From positions 55,337 to 119,336 of the forward strand of contig JAGDYV010000036.1 of the NCBI GenBank assembly GCA_049116495.1: a DNA stretch of 64,000 bases, in the 5' to 3' direction. Numbering within the stretch: the first letter of the stretch is position 1; each line of letters starts with the position of its first letter. The position numbers were made by a program, and so were the translations under genes. Origin of the DNA: CAJQQK01 sp049116495 (lineage in GTDB: Bacteria; Pseudomonadota; Alphaproteobacteria; Rhizobiales; Hyphomicrobiaceae). Shown here piece after piece: positions 34,677 to 43,072 of the stretch. The notes under the pieces are model-generated. The model saw only the letters and a program-made list of their open reading frames with translations, had not been told where the DNA came from and ran no database searches.

Positions 34677-35762
34677 CTACCGACGGCTGAATGCGCTTGC
34701 CTCGATGCCAAGCAGTCTTGCCGCGTTCTTACCCATAACGAGCGCCTGATCTTCGTCACTCAGTCCTTCGACTGAGCAGACATGCCCGACCGGATCCGTC
34801 TCCGCCATATCATACGGATAGTCGGTGCCCATAACGACATGGTCTGCGCCCCACGTTTCGATCAGGTAGCGAAGCTGGTGATCGCTGAACACAACCGTGT
34901 CGAAGTAGAGTTTCTTCAGATATTCTGATGGCAACTTTGTAATGTTCGTGCGGCAATCTTCTCGCAGGTGATACGGATGATCGAACCGACCGACGTAGGA
35001 GGGGATGTAACCGCCGCCATGCGCAATGCAAATCTTAAGGCCGGGGTAGCGCTCCAGATAACCATCGAAAATGAGGTAGCCAACCGCCAGCGCAGATTCG
35101 ATCGGGTGTCCGATTAAATTACGGAAGTAATGATCGTTCATGCGCTCTTTGATGCTTGTACCGATCGGGTGCATGAACAGCAGGATGCCACGTTCCTCTG
35201 CGCGTGCGAAAAACTTTTCTAGTCCGACCCGCGTCAACTCTTGCCCGGCGACGTGGGTGTTGATCTCGATGCCCTTGAAGCCTAGTTCATCAATGCATCG
35301 ATCCATCTCGCTGACGGCCATCTCAGCGTCCTGCATTGGCACTGTTCCGAGACCAACGAAACGGTCGGGATGTGCGCCAACGATCTCAGCGATTCTGTTG
35401 TTGACGATCTTGCACGTATCCCGCGTGAAGTCCGCTGGATAGTCATAGTTGTAGTGAAAGGGTGCAGGCGACAGGGCTTGCACATCGACGCCTTGTGCAT
35501 CCATATCCGCGATCCGCACAAGCGGATCCGTCAGCTTAGGCAGGATCTTGGATTTCTGATCTTTGTTGATTTTCGCGGTGACCGGATTGGTGTCGACGGC
35601 CTGTCCACGCAGCTCTGGCGGTAGCTGTTCGAGCATTGCGTCGACTTCTGGCACATGAACATGACAATGAATATCGACCGTGAAGGCTTTGTTGCCGTGG
35701 CGAGCAACTTGGGCGTGGCCGTGGGCATCGTGCGGTGTCATGTGAGCGCATCTGAAAAGCAA
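34677..35762 (-). CDS. Amidohydrolase family protein (ACMSD-like), paralogue of the 32.5-kb gene
   Basis: 361 residues from a TTG start that has AAAGGGG six bases upstream; an ATG seven codons later (35741) lacks such a site. The metal pair is in TVDIHCHVHVP, barrel His in LLFMHPIG and CIAHGGGYIP, and Asp in GTDYPYDMAE. The fold and motif order match the amidohydrolase at 32.5 kb, with insertions and a different N-terminus. The first 20 residues are His-rich (CAHMTPHDAHGHAQ). Decarboxylase or hydrolase activity on an aromatic or muconate-type acid is likely. Confidence 0.88.
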   Translation of the reverse strand: MLFRCAHMTPHDAHGHAQVARHGNKAFTVDIHCHVHVPEVDAMLEQLPPELRGQAVDTNPVTAKINKDQKSKILPKLTDPLVRIADMDAQGVDVQALSPAPFHYNYDYPADFTRDTCKIVNNRIAEIVGAHPDRFVGLGTVPMQDAEMAVSEMDRCIDELGFKGIEINTHVAGQELTRVGLEKFFARAEERGILLFMHPIGTSIKERMNDHYFRNLIGHPIESALAVGYLIFDGYLERYPGLKICIAHGGGYIPSYVGRFDHPYHLREDCRTNITKLPSEYLKKLYFDTVVFSDHQLRYLIETWGADHVVMGTDYPYDMAETDPVGHVCSVEGLSDEDQALVMGKNAARLLGIEASAFSRR

Positions 35763-35830
35763 TTTAGTCCCCTTTAAGGCGGCGCGGATTCACCCTTCGG
35801 TGTGCATTGTCTTTGATGCCTAAGATCCGC

Positions 35831-36949
35831 TCAATGCGTCAGGCACAGGGCATGATCGGGCACGAAGCTCAGATAAATCGGTTGCCCCGGTGCCAACTGT
35901 TCGAAATGGTCGATCTGGACGTTGACTTCGTAATCGCCAACGCGTGCTCGGCACTCCAAGAAATTGCCGAGATAAACCGTATCAATGACTTCGGCTTTGA
36001 AGGAATTGCTGTCGCCGGCGTGTTCAGGCTGGGCCGTCGCGAGTGAGATGTCTTCCGGGCGAAAACTTACAAATAAGTTCTGCCCAATCTCGGCCGCGTG
36101 ATCGCCGACTGCACGAAGTTGCAATGGCTGTAGTCCTTGCCCAACTTGCACTTCAACCGTACTCGAGTTGCCGTCCCGACCGAGCAACTTGCCTTCCATA
36201 AGATTGGCAACGCCGATAAAGTTAGCGACGAAGGTATTCGTTGGATTGGCATAGATCGTCTGTGGGTCGCCAATCTGTTGGATAACAGCTTTGTCCATCA
36301 CAACGACGCGGTCACTCATAACGAGGGCTTCGGATTGATCGTGCGTGACATAGATTGATGTTATTCCGACCTCTTTTTGAAGACGCACAAGTTCAGTTCG
36401 CATTTGTTCGCGCAACTTGGCGTCGAGATTCGACAGTGGCTCGTCAAAGAGGATGACCCTGGGTTCGTAGACAATGGCCCGGGCAAGGGCAACGCGCTGG
36501 CGCTGGCCGCCTGAAAGCTTGGTCGCGTATCGTTCCGCAAGGTGGTCCAGACCGACCAATTCAAGCGCGCGCATAGTCTTTTTCTTGAGATCCGCCGCTG
36601 ATGCCTTGCGCACGCGCAAGCCATACGCGACGTTGTCAAAGACGGTCATATGTGGCCAGACAGCGTAGCTCTGAAAGACCATGCCGATGTTGCGAAATTC
36701 TGGATACAAATGAATCCCGCGCTCGGGCGCAGCCACGGTATCACCGCCAATTCGGATTTCCCCTTTGTCCGGGCGCTCCAATCCGGCAACACAGCGCAGC
36801 GTGGTCGTTTTCCCACAGCCCGACGGCCCCAACAGCGTGACGAACTCGCCATCGGCAATGTTGAGGCTGGCATCTTCAACGGCGGTTTCAGGACCGAAGA
36901 ATTTATAGAGATGGTCGATCTCGACCATGGGTGTATCGGGCGAACTCAT
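35831..36949 (-). CDS. ABC importer ATP-binding protein, second ATPase of the operon
   Basis: 372 residues. Walker A GPSGCGKTT, signature LSGGQRQRVALARA, Walker B VILFDEPLSNLD and a C-terminal TOBE domain are those of the iron(III)/polyamine/thiamine-type importers (CUT1/FbpC/PotA). The ATG overlaps the stop of the first ATPase gene as ATGA, so its synthesis is coupled. It is the last gene of the operon. It and the upstream ATPase are clearly homologous but different, and both keep all catalytic motifs, so the importer probably uses an ATPase heterodimer. Confidence 0.93.
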   Translation of the reverse strand: MSSPDTPMVEIDHLYKFFGPETAVEDASLNIADGEFVTLLGPSGCGKTTTLRCVAGLERPDKGEIRIGGDTVAAPERGIHLYPEFRNIGMVFQSYAVWPHMTVFDNVAYGLRVRKASAADLKKKTMRALELVGLDHLAERYATKLSGGQRQRVALARAIVYEPRVILFDEPLSNLDAKLREQMRTELVRLQKEVGITSIYVTHDQSEALVMSDRVVVMDKAVIQQIGDPQTIYANPTNTFVANFIGVANLMEGKLLGRDGNSSTVEVQVGQGLQPLQLRAVGDHAAEIGQNLFVSFRPEDISLATAQPEHAGDSNSFKAEVIDTVYLGNFLECRARVGDYEVNVQIDHFEQLAPGQPIYLSFVPDHALCLTH

Positions 36950-38073
36950 TGCTGTACTGCCAGTGTGTGTTCCGGGTCGAGATGCAGGTAGACCTTCTCG
37001 CCCTTGCGAAGTCGCGTGCGAGGGTGAGATTGCACCTTCCATTCGAAATCCCCCCAAGAGACCCGGCAATCGACGTAATTGCCAAGAAAGACCGCCTCAA
37101 GCACTTCGCCTTCGATCATGTCTGCTCCCCCACTCTCACGGACCGCGCGTATGTTTTCCGGACGAACCGACAGCACGATCTCTTGATCCTTCGCGACGCC
37201 CTCGCCGAGCTTACACGGTACGTCAATTTGGTTGCTGCCCTGGACAATCCTTGCCATGCCACGACCGGCCCCATCAGTCTCCGTGACCTTTGCCTGTAGA
37301 AGGTTGGCAACGCCGATAAAATTGCTGACGTAGGCGTTATGCGGTTTGGCGTAGATGCTATGGGGGCCAGCGCGTTGCTCAATGCGTCCCTTACTCATAA
37401 CGATAATTTCATCGCTCATCACAAGCGCTTCTGCCTGATCATGCGTAACAAAAATGGAAGTGATGCCAACTTCCTTTTGAATGCGTTTTAACTCAACGCG
37501 CATCTGTTCGCGCAGTTTAAGGTCGAGATTCGACAGCGGTTCATCGAACAGTAAAAGACGTGGATTGGAGACGATGGCGCGCGCCAAAGAGGCTCGTTGC
37601 TGCTGGCCGCCGGATAGCTGTGTTGCAAGCTTGTCGGCATAGTCTGTCAAACCGACAAGCTTCAATACCGCAGCGACGCGATCGTTGATCTCATCGCGGG
37701 CAACTTTGCGAATTTCCAATGGGTAGGCAACATTCTGGGCAATCGTCATGTGCGGCCAGATCGCGTAGCTCTGGAACACCATGCCGATGTCACGCTGTTC
37801 CGGTGGCAGAAACAGTCCTTGTTCCGGTGATGTGAAGGTCGTGTCACCAACCGTTATCGTGCCGCTATCGATCTTGTGCAGCCCGGCGATACTCATGAGA
37901 GTTGTTGTCTTGCCGCAACCTGATGGGCCAAGCAACGTCAGAAAGTGACCACGCGGAATTGAGAACGAAATATCGTCAACGGCGCGGTCATCGCCGTAGT
38001 ATTTCACCAGGTTTCTGACTTGCAGATAGTGTTCCGGATCATTCATGCGGCGGTCAGGTCCTTTTGCCATCAT
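36946..38073 (-). CDS. ABC importer ATP-binding protein, first ATPase of the operon
   Basis: 375 residues (or 366 if started at the ATG of MNDPEHY). Walker A GPSGCGKTT, signature LSGGQQQRASLARA, Walker B LLLFDEPLSNLD and a TOBE domain are intact. The first ATG overlaps the permease stop as ATGA. It energises uptake across the inner membrane with the fused permease upstream and the second ATPase downstream. Confidence 0.93.
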   Translation of the reverse strand: MMAKGPDRRMNDPEHYLQVRNLVKYYGDDRAVDDISFSIPRGHFLTLLGPSGCGKTTTLMSIAGLHKIDSGTITVGDTTFTSPEQGLFLPPEQRDIGMVFQSYAIWPHMTIAQNVAYPLEIRKVARDEINDRVAAVLKLVGLTDYADKLATQLSGGQQQRASLARAIVSNPRLLLFDEPLSNLDLKLREQMRVELKRIQKEVGITSIFVTHDQAEALVMSDEIIVMSKGRIEQRAGPHSIYAKPHNAYVSNFIGVANLLQAKVTETDGAGRGMARIVQGSNQIDVPCKLGEGVAKDQEIVLSVRPENIRAVRESGGADMIEGEVLEAVFLGNYVDCRVSWGDFEWKVQSHPRTRLRKGEKVYLHLDPEHTLAVQQ

Positions 38074-39821
38074 GCTGTAAGTGCTTCTTTTCCGGCAGCG
38101 CGGCGGAAAATATATATGCAGATCAGCAGAACAAGCGTTTGAGCCATGGAGAGCGCAGACGTTAGAGGCTCATTCTCGAAGTTGGATAAGTAATAGACGC
38201 CGACCGACAGCGTCTCGGTGCCTGTCGTGTACAGGATGATAGAGATCGACAGTTCGCGCAAAAAGATGATGAACAATAGGACCCAACCAGCGAAGATGCC
38301 GGGCTTGAGTAGCGGAATTGTAATTCGGCGAAGCGTGGTGAACCAGGTTGCGCCTGCCATACGTGAGCTTTGATCGAGTTCCTCAGAGATCGCCAGCATG
38401 ACGGCGGAAATATTCCTTTGCCCGTATGGGAAGAACCTCGTGATGTAACCGAGTAGCAAAATCCAAAGGGTGGCATAAATCGGGGTCTGAATGTACGTGA
38501 CGAGGACGCCCATGGCGAGAACGATGCCGGGAAAACCGATCGGCACGACACACAGGAAATCCAGCAACTTTGAACCAAAGCCCTTGGTGCGATGGATCAT
38601 GTAACTCAACACCAGCGCAAGGATCATCGCGAGCGTCGCACCGACAAAGGCCAGGATGAAACTGTTTATGATCCCGTTCGTTGCAGCCTGAATACTGTCC
38701 GGGCGCCAGAAGAACAGGGTCTTGACGTAGTTGTCGAAAGTCATCGCGTCGGGAATGATCCGACCCTCCCAGACCGGATGCAGGCTAACGACGATCAGTG
38801 AAAAAATGGGAAGGATCACTGCAACCATAATGAAGAGAAGGTTGTAGGCGAAGGCAACCCATTTCCAGGGGCCAAGGTCGAGAACATTCGGGCGAAAGCC
38901 TTTGCCGGTCACTGTCGTAAATGACCGTGGAGCAATATAGCGCTGCTGTATCCAGATGAGGAAAACCGTGATTGCCGCCAGCGCCATGCTCATGGCCGCG
39001 CCAAGATAGTGGTTGGCGTCATCGCCAACAGCTTTCGAGAAGATTTGAGTTGTCAGCGTTTCCCAGCCGTAAGGGGCGCTAAGCTTGAACGGTACGCCGA
39101 ACTCACCTGCGCTTGTCACAAATACAATGATGGCGCCAGACAAGATGCCCGGCATCACAAGCGGCAATGTCACCGTCAGCGTTGTACGGACTAAGCCGGC
39201 GCCAGTGGTGCGTGCGCTGTCTTCCAGTGAGGGGTCCATGCGCCGCAGCGAGCCAACAACGAACAGGTAGATAAGAGGTGCGAAAAAGATCCCGGTAACC
39301 CAGATCACGCCGTAAATGTTGTTGACATTGAGTAGGGCGCCCTCGATTCCCAATACATCGCGCGCCAGATTGTTCAGCAGCCCTGTCTTGGGTTCTGCGA
39401 GATTGTGCCAGGCAATCGCACCGACAAAGGGACTGAGGAAGAACGGGATCAGATTGTAGGGTTCGAGATGATCGCGCAACGGGCAGTTGGTACGGGCATT
39501 GATCCAGGCAAGGGAGACACCGAGAAACGTCGCAACGACAGTTGAGCCGGAACTGATCAAAAGCGTATTGAGAAACGCTCGCGGGATCACACGATCGGTG
39601 AACATCACCTCATAGTTCCCGAAGCCCCAGGTCGTATCAAAGCCGGACTCGTCAAGCACCAGGAAGCTACTGACGAACAATGCGATGATGGGCAGGATAA
39701 CTGCTATGCCGACGATTAAGCTGACAATGACCGTCGCGATGTTCTCTTGCGTCAGTCCGGCACGCAGTTTGTTTGACCAACGTGAAAGCCTAGCAGTTTC
39801 CGGCATCGGTTCCGATGTCAT
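38070..39821 (-). CDS. Fused two-domain ABC importer permease (FbpB-like)
   Basis: About 583 residues with roughly twelve membrane spans in two homologous halves; each half carries an EAA-type loop (EDSARTTGAGLVRTTLTVTLPL and ELDQSSRMAGATWFTTLRRI). Such fused permeases are typical of iron(III) and some phosphonate or thiamine importers. The start is uncertain: ATG 39821 is used here, and a GTG at 39848 would add nine residues. It is separated from the binding-protein gene by about 100 bp and overlaps the first ATPase gene. Confidence 0.92.
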   Translation of the reverse strand: MTSEPMPETARLSRWSNKLRAGLTQENIATVIVSLIVGIAVILPIIALFVSSFLVLDESGFDTTWGFGNYEVMFTDRVIPRAFLNTLLISSGSTVVATFLGVSLAWINARTNCPLRDHLEPYNLIPFFLSPFVGAIAWHNLAEPKTGLLNNLARDVLGIEGALLNVNNIYGVIWVTGIFFAPLIYLFVVGSLRRMDPSLEDSARTTGAGLVRTTLTVTLPLVMPGILSGAIIVFVTSAGEFGVPFKLSAPYGWETLTTQIFSKAVGDDANHYLGAAMSMALAAITVFLIWIQQRYIAPRSFTTVTGKGFRPNVLDLGPWKWVAFAYNLLFIMVAVILPIFSLIVVSLHPVWEGRIIPDAMTFDNYVKTLFFWRPDSIQAATNGIINSFILAFVGATLAMILALVLSYMIHRTKGFGSKLLDFLCVVPIGFPGIVLAMGVLVTYIQTPIYATLWILLLGYITRFFPYGQRNISAVMLAISEELDQSSRMAGATWFTTLRRITIPLLKPGIFAGWVLLFIIFLRELSISIILYTTGTETLSVGVYYLSNFENEPLTSALSMAQTLVLLICIYIFRRAAGKEALTA

Positions 39822-39923
39822 GAGCTTATACGCGTCCGTTTGTTGCACAATTCATTGAAAGGACCGAGGGCAGCCGTCAGCCGCCCCCAATCCTGCAATC
39901 GCCTGCAATCAGCTCAGTGCCGA

Positions 39924-41036
39924 TCAGCGGAATGTTGCTTGCCAGGCGCTGCGCTCTTTCTTGTACAACTTCGATGCACCAACCCAATCTTTCATGCCGA
40001 TGATTTTGGTCTTGCTGAGATCCATCAGATAGGGCTTGGCAGCGGCCGGCGGCGTATAGTTCTTTCTGAAACTATAGATCGCTTCGCCCTCGACCGCGAT
40101 ATCTGTACCTTCTTTGCTGAGCAGGAATTCGGCTAGCAGTTTGGCAGCGTTGGGATTTTTGGCACCTTTGAGCACGGCCATTTGGTTGCCCAACATGACA
40201 TGGCCTTCTTTAAACGTGCCCTGTTTGATTTTGCCGGCGAGATCCGGCTTCTTCTTGACATTCTGGTACACCCGGCCGGACAGGTTCCACATGTCGATCG
40301 GACGCTGGCAAGAAATCAGCATCTGCATTTTCGGCTCGGTACGGAACTCTACGATTGGATCTGTCGCCTTCAGCTTCGTCCACATGCCATCGACATCGTA
40401 ACCCGACTCTCGAAGAGAGATGACTGAGTTTGTGTAGGTGAAGCTCTTGGTAATATCCGAAACGATCGTTTTGCCCTTGTATTTGGGGTCAAGCACATCG
40501 GCATAGGACGTAACTTTGAAATCGGCCATGCCCGGGCATGCGGAATTCCAAACCGGTTGGAACGAGTAGGCAAGTGGCGTAACAATACGCGGGTAATCGG
40601 AATACTGACCCGCTGCCTTTGCTCCGGCGGCATGATCTTCGTTCCAATATCCACTATCCATCTCGAGGAAAGCACCGCGCTTTGCCGCCGCGTGGAAGAA
40701 GCTTGGCGAATGGACCATGATCATATCGACAGTAAATTTGCCTGCTTTGATCTCTTGGCGAACCTGCGCGACTGTCGATCCTGTGCCTTTGCGTAGACTG
40801 TTGAACTTGAAGCCATCGCCAAGGCCGTAACGCTTCTTGAACGCCGCGGCCATGCGCTGAGCGGTGCGGTCACTGAACAGCGGATGGATGATCGTGACAC
40901 TGCCTTCCTTTTTGGCAGCTTCAATAAGTTTTTTCTCTTGCGCCGTTAGGTCGGCAGCGTGAACGGCCACCGCGCCGTATGTGAATGCCACGGCCATGAC
41001 TGATGCCGTTGATAAAGTTGCACGAGTTACTTTCAT
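39924..41036 (-). CDS. ABC transporter substrate-binding protein (iron(III)/polyamine-type family)
   Basis: 370 residues. A Sec signal peptide (MKVTRATLSTASVMAVAF, cleavage near VHA-AD) is followed by LIEAAKKEGSVTIIHPLFSD, the opening typical of Fbp-like type II binding proteins. No pair of adjacent tyrosines marking ferric-iron binding is obvious, so the ligand may be organic (carboxylate, phosphonate or aromatic). GGGAG precedes the ATG. It is the first gene of the SBP-permease-ATPase-ATPase operon, downstream of the palindrome at 41166. Confidence 0.9.
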   Translation of the reverse strand: MKVTRATLSTASVMAVAFTYGAVAVHAADLTAQEKKLIEAAKKEGSVTIIHPLFSDRTAQRMAAAFKKRYGLGDGFKFNSLRKGTGSTVAQVRQEIKAGKFTVDMIMVHSPSFFHAAAKRGAFLEMDSGYWNEDHAAGAKAAGQYSDYPRIVTPLAYSFQPVWNSACPGMADFKVTSYADVLDPKYKGKTIVSDITKSFTYTNSVISLRESGYDVDGMWTKLKATDPIVEFRTEPKMQMLISCQRPIDMWNLSGRVYQNVKKKPDLAGKIKQGTFKEGHVMLGNQMAVLKGAKNPNAAKLLAEFLLSKEGTDIAVEGEAIYSFRKNYTPPAAAKPYLMDLSKTKIIGMKDWVGASKLYKKERSAWQATFR

Positions 41037-41394
41037 TGAGCGTTACTCCCTTTGCAGTCTTTTCATTACGCTCGCTCCAAGTCGTTCGGATGCGAGTGCG
41101 CGTTGGCAATTGCTTTTTCGCTCAGACTTCCATCCCAATCAAATAGTGTCAATTTTATTTAGAGGTGAATGTACATTCAGCACTCAAGAGGTGTGATCCA
41201 GCAATTTTCATCACGGATCAGATCGAGCCGGTTAAAGTCAGGCCTCGCGCCTGTCCGGCACGCAACGCGAATTACCAACCTGCGTGCGCTGATTGGACAG
41301 CAGAAAACGGTGAAGGCGGTTTTCGTCGTTGCTCATGTATATGCGTTCGCCGCTCGGAATTGGGGGCTTCCCGTGCCGGCCAGTCTCGAGCGGC
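41037..41394. other. Intergenic leader of the ABC importer operon
   Basis: 358 bases with no convincing gene, between the 3' end of the cupin gene and the start of the binding-protein gene, both on the minus strand. It contains a perfect 14-base palindrome at 41166-41179. It also has a TTGACA-like hexamer on the minus strand (41152 to 41147) without a recognisable -10, GCAATTGC at 41106-41113, and distant complementary heptamers CCGCTCG/CGAGCGG near 41350-41393. Confidence 0.4.
41166..41179. promoter_or_regulatory. Perfect 14-bp palindrome, candidate operator
   Basis: TGAATGTACATTCA is perfectly self-complementary over 14 bases. It lies 130 bp upstream of the ABC binding-protein start and just upstream of a TTGACA-like hexamer on the same strand. 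Dimeric regulators of the GntR or TetR type bind sites of this form. Which regulator acts here is unknown. Confidence 0.4.
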
Positions 41395-41796
41395 TCAAAC
41401 CGGGTTTTTCTTATAATAATCGATATCTTCCGGGCTCTGTTGAAAGTTCGGATTGCTTGGCCAATTCAAGGTTCGCGAGACCACGTCGTCACCATAGCGA
41501 ACACGAAACAATAGTGTGCGTTGTCCACCGTTGGTGTATTCGTGAACCTCGCCTGGCGGGTGCACCACGAAAGCGCCCGGCCCGACTTCAATGGTCTCGG
41601 AGGGCGTCTTCATTTTGCCGCCGCCTTCAAGACAGAAATAGATTTCGGTCGCTTCAGGATGGCAATGATTTGGACTGACTTGACCCGGCTCCCAGCAGGC
41701 AACCGTGAAATCACCTCCCGCTAGCGTGCCGAGTATTTTCTCAACATGCTTCGCCGCGCTGAATTCCTGTTCAGCATGGAGATTGAAAGACAGCAT
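41395..41796 (-). CDS. Cupin domain protein
   Basis: 133 residues, a single small beta-barrel. Cupin motif 1 is visible as PNHCHPEATEIYFCLEGGG (H, H, E ligands) and motif 2 as PPGEVHEYTNGG (His ligand), so a metal site of three His and one Glu is expected. GGAG lies seven bases before the ATG. Small cupins act as dioxygenases, isomerases or ligand sensors. It is divergent from the PanE-like gene with the TTTGCCT-rich control region between them. Confidence 0.85.
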   Translation of the reverse strand: MLSFNLHAEQEFSAAKHVEKILGTLAGGDFTVACWEPGQVSPNHCHPEATEIYFCLEGGGKMKTPSETIEVGPGAFVVHPPGEVHEYTNGGQRTLLFRVRYGDDVVSRTLNWPSNPNFQQSPEDIDYYKKNPV

Positions 41797-41926
41797 CGAC
41801 CTACTCCGTTTTACATCAAGACTTAAGCTTCGAGTCCGAGCGGACGCGCATGCGGCCACCGGCAAAATGCATCGACTGGATCCTGTCACCTGTTGGCCGA
41901 TCGGGTCACTTGCCAAATTCAAGCAC

Positions 41927-41959
41927 AGGCAAAGTTTGCCTATTTCCCCTACTTTGCCT
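41927..41959. promoter_or_regulatory. Inverted and direct repeats of TTTGCCT, candidate operator
   Basis: AGGCAAA-G-TTTGCCT at 41927-41941 is an exact inverted repeat with a one-base centre. A third TTTGCCT half-site follows at 41953-41959, 18 bases (nearly two helical turns) from the second. It sits between the divergent cupin (start 41796) and PanE-like (start 42055) genes, where it could control both. Confidence 0.4.
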
Positions 41960-42054
41960 AGCCTGAACCGTGAATTTCACTACTGAAGTTTGGTGGGCTT
42001 CCAAGCTCAACTGAGTTTCCAAGCCGCAACCATCGGGCAGTTCGGAGAACACAA

Positions 42055-43044
42055 ATGCGTATTGCTGTCTTTGGTGCAGGCGCGGTCGGCGGATGTCTTG
42101 CCGCGCGTCTCTCGTTGGCCGGAGAGGATGTTGTCGTGTTTGCCCGCGGCGAGCATGGTGCTGCGATCCGGCAACGCGGGCTTATTCTGCGTGATGAAAT
42201 CAATGGCGAGCAGCACGCCGCTAACGTGCGATTTGCGGCGACCGCGGCGGAAGCCGGTCCGGTTGACGCGGTCATCGTCGCAACCAAGGCGCATCATCAG
42301 GCGGATGCGGCACGTGCCATCGAACCATTATTGGACGGCGACCAACCGGTTGTGTTTGCGGCGAATGGAATTCCCTGGTGGTACGGTGCAAATGTCGATC
42401 TGCCCGGCGTCACGCCCGCGACAGACCCGGCGCGTTTGATGCTCGATCCAGATGGAGACATCAGCCGTATCGTCTCGCTGGATCGCGTTATCGGCTGTGT
42501 GATCTTTTCGCCAAACAAGATCGTCGAGCCGGGCATCATAGAAAACAAGGCAAGCGTGAACCGGTTCGAGTTGGGCGCGGTCGATGCGGCCGGCGAGGTC
42601 CATGTGCCGAAGTTGCTGGCGGCATTCGAGCCAACGGGGCTCCCCGTATCCGGTGGCGAGCCCATTCGTATTCCACTTTGGCGTAAACTGCAGTTTTCGA
42701 TGTGCATCGCACCACTCGCGGCCCTCACCGGTTTGACCAATGGTCAACTGCACGCTGATGACGGAATCTGCAGATTGATCAAAGACATGGAGCGCGAAGG
42801 CTTGGCCATCGCATCTGCCCATGGCATTGAACTTGAACCGGCACCCGGCGTACCCGGGGCCGGTCTCGCGCCCAATCATAAAAATTCCATGCTTCAGGAT
42901 GTCGAGCGCGGCGTTCGTGTTGAGTTCGAGCCAGCCGTTGGACTACTCGGGCGCTATGCTCAGGCGGCTGGAATCGCAACGCCGTCGCTGGATACTGTCG
43001 CCGCTCTGCTCAAAGCGAAGCTGACAGGGGCCGGTTTGATCTGA
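42055..43044 (+). CDS. Ketopantoate reductase (PanE/ApbA) family protein
   Basis: 329 residues. NADP loop MRIAVFGAGAVGGCLAARL, then FARGEHGAAIRQRGL, and the C-terminal helical domain with LWRKLQFSMCIAPLAALTG around 205. The catalytic Lys (K of RKL) is kept, but the two Asn that normally follow at +4 and +8 in true 2-dehydropantoate reductases are Ser and Ala here. It is therefore probably a dehydrogenase for another 2-hydroxy or keto acid. GGAG precedes ATG. It begins a three-gene run with an SDR and an LLM monooxygenase. Confidence 0.85.
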   Translation: MRIAVFGAGAVGGCLAARLSLAGEDVVVFARGEHGAAIRQRGLILRDEINGEQHAANVRFAATAAEAGPVDAVIVATKAHHQADAARAIEPLLDGDQPVVFAANGIPWWYGANVDLPGVTPATDPARLMLDPDGDISRIVSLDRVIGCVIFSPNKIVEPGIIENKASVNRFELGAVDAAGEVHVPKLLAAFEPTGLPVSGGEPIRIPLWRKLQFSMCIAPLAALTGLTNGQLHADDGICRLIKDMEREGLAIASAHGIELEPAPGVPGAGLAPNHKNSMLQDVERGVRVEFEPAVGLLGRYAQAAGIATPSLDTVAALLKAKLTGAGLI

Positions 43045-43072
43045 CGAAGTTAAATGGATTTCGAGAGCTAAG

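Noticed and set aside
41147..41152. Minus-strand promoter for the ABC importer based on TTGACA
   Set aside because: No -10-like hexamer lies 16-18 bases downstream, so only the hexamer itself can be stated.
41165..41678. Overlapping plus-strand frames in the ABC importer leader and over the cupin gene
   Set aside because: Cys/Arg-rich translations without domain character, overlapping a well-supported cupin gene on the other strand.
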